From NCBI GenBank assembly GCA_016932235.1, contig JAFGDF010000083.1, positions 1-35,980 on the forward strand: DNA of 35,980 nucleotides, read 5' to 3'. Of this stretch, positions 33,162 to 35,980 are shown piece by piece (positions within the stretch are counted from its first letter, which is position 1; every line of letters starts with the position of its first letter). Source of the DNA: Deltaproteobacteria bacterium. GTDB taxonomy: Bacteria > Desulfobacterota > DSM-4660 > Desulfatiglandales > HGW-15. The position numbers were made by a program, and so were the translations under genes. The notes beneath the pieces were generated by a model. It did not search any database and was not told the origin of the DNA. It worked only from the letters and a program-made list of their open reading frames with translations.

Positions 33162-34175
33162 TTAAACAATTTCTTTTTCAAGAGAATAATGACATTCCTT
33201 TACAATTGTTTCTCCACGCTCAACAGAAAAACCGACATTGGCTATACTCATCTCTAATCTTTTAGCTAGGGTTGTCTGGGAAACACCTAATTCCCTGACA
33301 GCCAAGAAACATAAAAGACTTCTTGCTGTGACTTTTATAGCCTGACGACCCTTTGCGAAAACCTCTTCCTTCTTTATGCACAATACTTCCGAAACTCGCT
33401 CCGCTATCAAATCCAGATTGTAGCCCTTCCTCTTAAGCTTATGTCTGCGTTCATAATGTTCTTCAGATTGAGAGATGATTGAATCAACAAAATTCGAGTC
33501 TCCTAATATTCTCTCGTCGCTCATAACATGAACACCACTTTTTAATACTTCTCGGGCTTCGGTCCAACCACCAAGACTGCGGATCAATCCACCACCGGTT
33601 AATTCTTCTTTTCGACCTTGCTTAAAACCTGATTTAACAAAGGCTTCATATGCCTTCCTCGCTTTAGCCTTACTACTTCCAAAATAGCCAAGAATATAAT
33701 CCGTGTCCTGCCAGTCCCTTTTTATTTTACCCGTTAAAGCACTGTGACCACAGTATTTAAAGCTTTCTAATTCATTGAGGGTTTGGATCATTCCAGCCCT
33801 AATCGGATTTAGGTGAATATACCGGACTAATTCCCGGAGATATATCTCTTCCTGGCAGATAATAGATTTATAACGGTTCTGAAACAGTTGACCACGTCTC
33901 CCATGCCGATGATTAAATCCAATAACATATCCGGTAAGGAGCCTGCTCATGAGCCTTGATAATGGTTCAATTCCGGTACGAAACAGAAAGTGGGCATGGT
34001 TGGACATGAATACCCAGGCATAACATTTTATCTGCATTTCCGGGCAGAGATTCTCAAGCCGTTTGAGGAGATCCTGGCGATCTTTATTGCTATGAAAAAT
34101 TTTCCGTCCTTCTATTCCGCGAATTATGACATGGTGCAGAATATCGGGAGCATCTAATCTGGCTACCCTAGGCAT
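33162..34175 (-). CDS. REP-associated tyrosine transposase (IS200-like, Y1 family)
   Basis: A 337-aa protein with an N-terminal Y1-transposase domain (about 1-140). The HUH metal site is 'MSNHAHFL' (His60, His62), and the conserved region 'LVRYIHLNPIRAGMIQ' is near 115-130. The C-terminal part (about 240-325) has 'VTARSLLCFLAVRELGVSQT' and 'LAKRLEMSIANVGFSVERG', resembling the DnaA C-terminal helix-turn-helix seen in one RAYT subgroup. Such enzymes process single-stranded hairpins, consistent with the palindrome 65 bases upstream and four relatives elsewhere in the window. The frame is intact with no internal stops. No strong ribosome-binding site is seen. Confidence 0.87.
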   Translation of the reverse strand: MPRVARLDAPDILHHVIIRGIEGRKIFHSNKDRQDLLKRLENLCPEMQIKCYAWVFMSNHAHFLFRTGIEPLSRLMSRLLTGYVIGFNHRHGRRGQLFQNRYKSIICQEEIYLRELVRYIHLNPIRAGMIQTLNELESFKYCGHSALTGKIKRDWQDTDYILGYFGSSKAKARKAYEAFVKSGFKQGRKEELTGGGLIRSLGGWTEAREVLKSGVHVMSDERILGDSNFVDSIISQSEEHYERRHKLKRKGYNLDLIAERVSEVLCIKKEEVFAKGRQAIKVTARSLLCFLAVRELGVSQTTLAKRLEMSIANVGFSVERGETIVKECHYSLEKEIV

Positions 34176-34239
34176 ATCATGCTTTTAACCTCGATAAGTT
34201 TGAGTGTCAACTAAATAATTAAAGAGCGTCCCGCTACTT

Positions 34240-34266
34240 AGTCTGTCGGACTTTGGCCGACAGACT
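34240..34266. repeat. REP-like palindrome 5, upstream of the transposase
   Basis: Perfect 10-bp arms agtctgtcgg (34240-34249) and ccgacagact (34257-34266) with a 7-nt loop. Its reverse complement aligns with palindromes 2 and 4, including the flanking 'ttacagc' and 'aagt/aggt' bases. The complement of GTAG (ctac) lies just outside the left arm. Confidence 0.75.
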
Positions 34267-34320
34267 GCTGTAAAGATTTTAAAAACGATTTTATTTTAAA
34301 AAGTTATATTGTATCATTTC

Positions 34321-34449
34321 CAGGCTGTGATAAATTTCGATCATATTCAGACGGTATCGAAAGGGAAAATTGGATCGCTTATAACAGAGCTTTCCAAAGA
34401 TAAATTGGAGCAAGTGCGGAATGCTATAGAATTTGCACTGGATTTATGA
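34321..34449 (+). pseudogene. mazF: Truncated relic of a MazF/PemK-type toxin (C-terminal part)
   Basis: The frame from 34321 to the TGA at 34447-34449 reads 'QAVINFDHIQTVSKGKIGSL' and then 'LSKDKLEQVRNAIEFALDL', the well-known C-terminal end of MazF/PemK ribonucleases ('NLDHIQTVSK..IG'). The first roughly 70 residues, including the catalytic region, are absent. The preceding 50 bases are AT-rich and end at the REP-like palindrome of the transposase element. The gene has most likely been cut by insertion or deletion at that element. No antitoxin remains. Confidence 0.75.
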
Positions 34450-34459
34450 GAGGATTTTT

Positions 34460-34912
34460 TTGCTGCATATCTTTGTAGATGCTGACGCGTGCCCGGTCAA
34501 AAAGGAGGTGTATCGCGTCGCTAGCCGGTTTAATCTGCGTGTCACGCTGGTGGCTAACTCGTGGATGAGGGTTCCTGATGAACGATGGATTATTCTTGAA
34601 GTTGTAGGTGATGGTCTGGACGAGGCAGATGACTGGATTGTCGAGCATGTGCAGCCTGATGACATTGTGGTTACCGCGGACATTCCGCTTGCAAGCCGAT
34701 GCCTGAAGGAAGGCGCGCGCGTCATTGGTCCGACCGGGAAGCAGTTCACGGATGATAATATCGGTCAGGCTGTCGCTACCCGGGAACTGCTGTCAGGACT
34801 TCGTGACGCAGGAGAGATAACGGGAGGGCCTCCGCCGATAAAGAAACGTGACCGGTCACGTTTTCTTCAACAGCTTGACGAAGTGATACAATCGATCCGT
34901 CGAAAATCATAG
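34460..34912 (+). CDS. UPF0178 (YaiI/DUF188) family protein
   Basis: A 150-aa protein starting 'MLHIFVDADACPVKKEVYRV', with the family signature DADACPVK. The second acidic stretch is 'DIVVTADIPLASRCLKEGA', and 'PTGKQFTDDNI' follows. The family has a PIN-like nuclease fold whose role is not known. The start is placed at TTG 34460, because GAGAGG precedes it at the proper distance and the length then equals the family norm. The frame remains open upstream to 34433. It follows the mazF relic by ten bases. Confidence 0.9.
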   Translation: MLHIFVDADACPVKKEVYRVASRFNLRVTLVANSWMRVPDERWIILEVVGDGLDEADDWIVEHVQPDDIVVTADIPLASRCLKEGARVIGPTGKQFTDDNIGQAVATRELLSGLRDAGEITGGPPPIKKRDRSRFLQQLDEVIQSIRRKS

Positions 34913-34962
34913 ACCCTTGATGCTCAAAGATTCAACTGAAAAGATTGCGCTGATTCCGTAGG

Positions 34963-35079
34963 GTCATGCCCGCATAGGAGGGCATCCAGTAGTTTATGCA
35001 ACATCTCATGAACCTGGAATCCCGCCTGTTCGACAAGCTCACGGCCTTGAGCAAAGTCGAAAGGCTCCGCGGGCATGAC
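34963..35079. repeat. Inverted-repeat-bounded dispersed element (117 bp)
   Basis: Perfect 11-bp terminal inverted repeats, gtcatgcccgc (34963-34973) and gcgggcatgac (35069-35079), enclose a second hairpin with outer stem ttcgac/gtcgaa and inner stem gctca/tgagc near 35029-35060. The segment translates on the minus strand to the 'FDFAQGRELVE' string familiar from many bacterial genomes as a repeat-derived peptide, so the open frame there is not a gene. Confidence 0.65.
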
Positions 35080-35138
35080 AGAATGGGGATTAATCCCGCA
35101 CAAAACTGTTGAATGGCTTAGTATATAGGAATATTTCC

Positions 35139-35618
35139 ATGGACGAAACAATGCTGTTTACGGATGGAAGTTTTAACTCTCAGTCAAATATCGGATACGG
35201 GGCTTATCTTGCCGTATCTGAAAGAGGACTTGCGCTGGATCTCTTGAGGCCACGCGTGAAGGTGAGGAGGTTTGAGCAAACATCCTCAGCAAGACTGGAA
35301 TTGCAGACTTTAATATGGGGGCTGGAAGATATCCAGGCATTGAAGAACAGGGTAATTGTCTTTACGGATTCTCAAAACATCATGGGTTTGAATGGAAGAC
35401 GTGAGCGGTTTGAGAAAAGTGGGTTTCGTTCCAAGGGGAATAAGCTACTCAAGAATTTTGATCTGTATCAGGAATTTTTCAGGATGACCGATCAGATAGA
35501 CTGTGAATTTATCAAGGTGCGCGGACACCGGGTCTCAAATCAAAAAGATGAAATTGACAGGCTTTTTACACTTGTGGACAGGGCTTCAAGGAATGCGCTG
35601 AGAGGAGATAACAGGTGA
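35139..35618 (+). CDS. RNase H-like domain protein
   Basis: A 159-aa protein with an RNase HI fold. The catalytic acidic residues are all visible: Asp9 in 'LFTDGSF', Glu54 in 'SARLELQT', Asp77 in 'VFTDSQN' and Asp147 in 'VDRASRNAL', with His130 in 'VRGH'. The start at 35139 is preferred because AGGA precedes it at a good spacing and the domain begins at once. The earlier possible start at 35109 lacks one. Compared with E. coli RNase HI the spacing is altered and the basic protrusion is not evident, so it may act on a special substrate or be a divergent RNase HI. It appears monocistronic. Confidence 0.85.
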   Translation: MDETMLFTDGSFNSQSNIGYGAYLAVSERGLALDLLRPRVKVRRFEQTSSARLELQTLIWGLEDIQALKNRVIVFTDSQNIMGLNGRRERFEKSGFRSKGNKLLKNFDLYQEFFRMTDQIDCEFIKVRGHRVSNQKDEIDRLFTLVDRASRNALRGDNR

Positions 35619-35716
35619 TCTTTTAGTATTTCCGGTATGAAATTCTTTAGACAGGATTAAATCTGTTCTTCATTTCTAGAAGAAACGAAGAAATAAAGTT
35701 CTACAATATTTTTTCA

Positions 35717-35886
35717 AAATCCCGCTCGATCCCTTTTTACGAAAGGGGGGGGAGAGGGATTTGATGAAGAGGATTTGAATAAATTAGAAGTTTAGAGCGG
35801 GGGGTAATTTCGAATCAGAAGAACGGCTTTTAGGGTTGGTTGGGGCAGCTACTTCCTCGCCGATTGATCGAAAAGGTGTTTTTCAC
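35717..35886. repeat. Second copy of the composite intergenic repeat
   Basis: It begins with an inverted repeat (caaaatccc at 35715-35723 with gggatttg at 35756-35763, inner cccttt/aaaggg) and ends with the 28-base segment shared with 28528-28555. The remaining bases to 35980 hold no recognisable gene. Confidence 0.5.
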
Positions 35887-35980
35887 TGTTTTATTTTTTC
35901 TGGAGTAAATTCTTTCGTTTTTGCATAATCACTAATTCTAAGAGAGGAATCAGAATAAATCATTCAGCAAGAATCGGAGG

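Larger units (their letters stand above)
33148..34266. mobile_element. RAYT-type element: transposase gene between inverted repeats plus palindrome
   Basis: The transposase gene is bordered by near-identical inverted repeats: acgctctttaatattta (33148-33164, overlapping the stop codon) and taaataattaaagagcgt (34212-34229). They differ by one inserted A. A REP-like palindrome (34240-34266) adjoins the right side. No target-site duplication can be confirmed. Boundaries are therefore proposed from the repeats, not proven. Confidence 0.55.

Noticed and set aside
34924..35151. 75-aa minus-strand protein containing 'FDFAQGRELVE'
   Set aside because: It is a translation product of an inverted-repeat element, not a conserved gene.

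Overview
The window looks like a chromosomal segment of a strictly anaerobic, TRAP-transporter-rich bacterium, most likely a Desulfobacterota/'deltaproteobacterial' lineage. This placement is an inference. It rests on moderate GC content, the density of TRAP uptake systems, large Mo/W enzymes with small ferredoxin partners, UbiD-type decarboxylation genes, and short dispersed palindromes next to an IS200-like (REP-associated type) transposase. No marker in the window fixes the species.

Layout. Bases 1-417 hold the 3' end of a 23S rRNA gene, a 5S rRNA gene and its terminator. Bases 418-2176 hold a dispersed structured repeat, a cytidylate-kinase-like gene and a decayed vapBC toxin-antitoxin module lying between palindromes. 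Bases 2177-25947 form the metabolic core. It opens with a MmgE/PrpD-family protein, divergent from three bis-MGD molybdo/tungsto-oxidoreductase catalytic subunits of about 750 aa. Two of these are paired with about 110-aa double-cluster ferredoxin subunits, and a zinc-ribbon protein lies between the pairs. There follow a UbiD-family decarboxylase, a TAXI-TRAP uptake system, a DctPQM TRAP system and a divergent MFS-LysR unit. The core ends with an operon of an LpdD-like prenylated-flavin chaperone, UbiX flavin prenyltransferase, a PrmA-like methyltransferase, a PaaI-like thioesterase and a metallo-beta-lactamase-fold hydrolase. Bases 26023-28188 hold membrane proteins (DUF202-like, NfeD-like, YitT-like) and a 47-aa small protein. 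Bases 28247-35980 are a repeat-rich accessory region with a second DctPQM TRAP operon, a cupin, a RAYT-type transposase between inverted repeats, a mazF relic, a UPF0178 protein and an RNase H-like protein.

Working model (inference). TRAP systems import carboxylated, probably aromatic, compounds. The UbiD enzyme, using prenylated FMN made by UbiX and handled by the LpdD-like protein, removes or adds a carboxyl group. The three cytoplasmic Mo/W enzymes, two with ferredoxin subunits, add, remove or move a hydroxyl group or perform a hydration. UbiD plus LpdD plus UbiX recalls the gallate decarboxylase set LpdC/LpdD/LpdB, and the Mo/W enzymes recall the acetylene hydratase / transhydroxylase / catechol dehydroxylase branch of the DMSO reductase superfamily. 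The substrate cannot be read from sequence alone.

The second theme is genome dynamics. There are five related palindromes (1346, 1497, 2106, 15170, 34240), one immediately upstream of the RAYT-type transposase. There are two toxin-antitoxin relics beside those palindromes, a 186-bp repeat present twice with a compensating hairpin change, and several other palindromic repeats in intergenic DNA.
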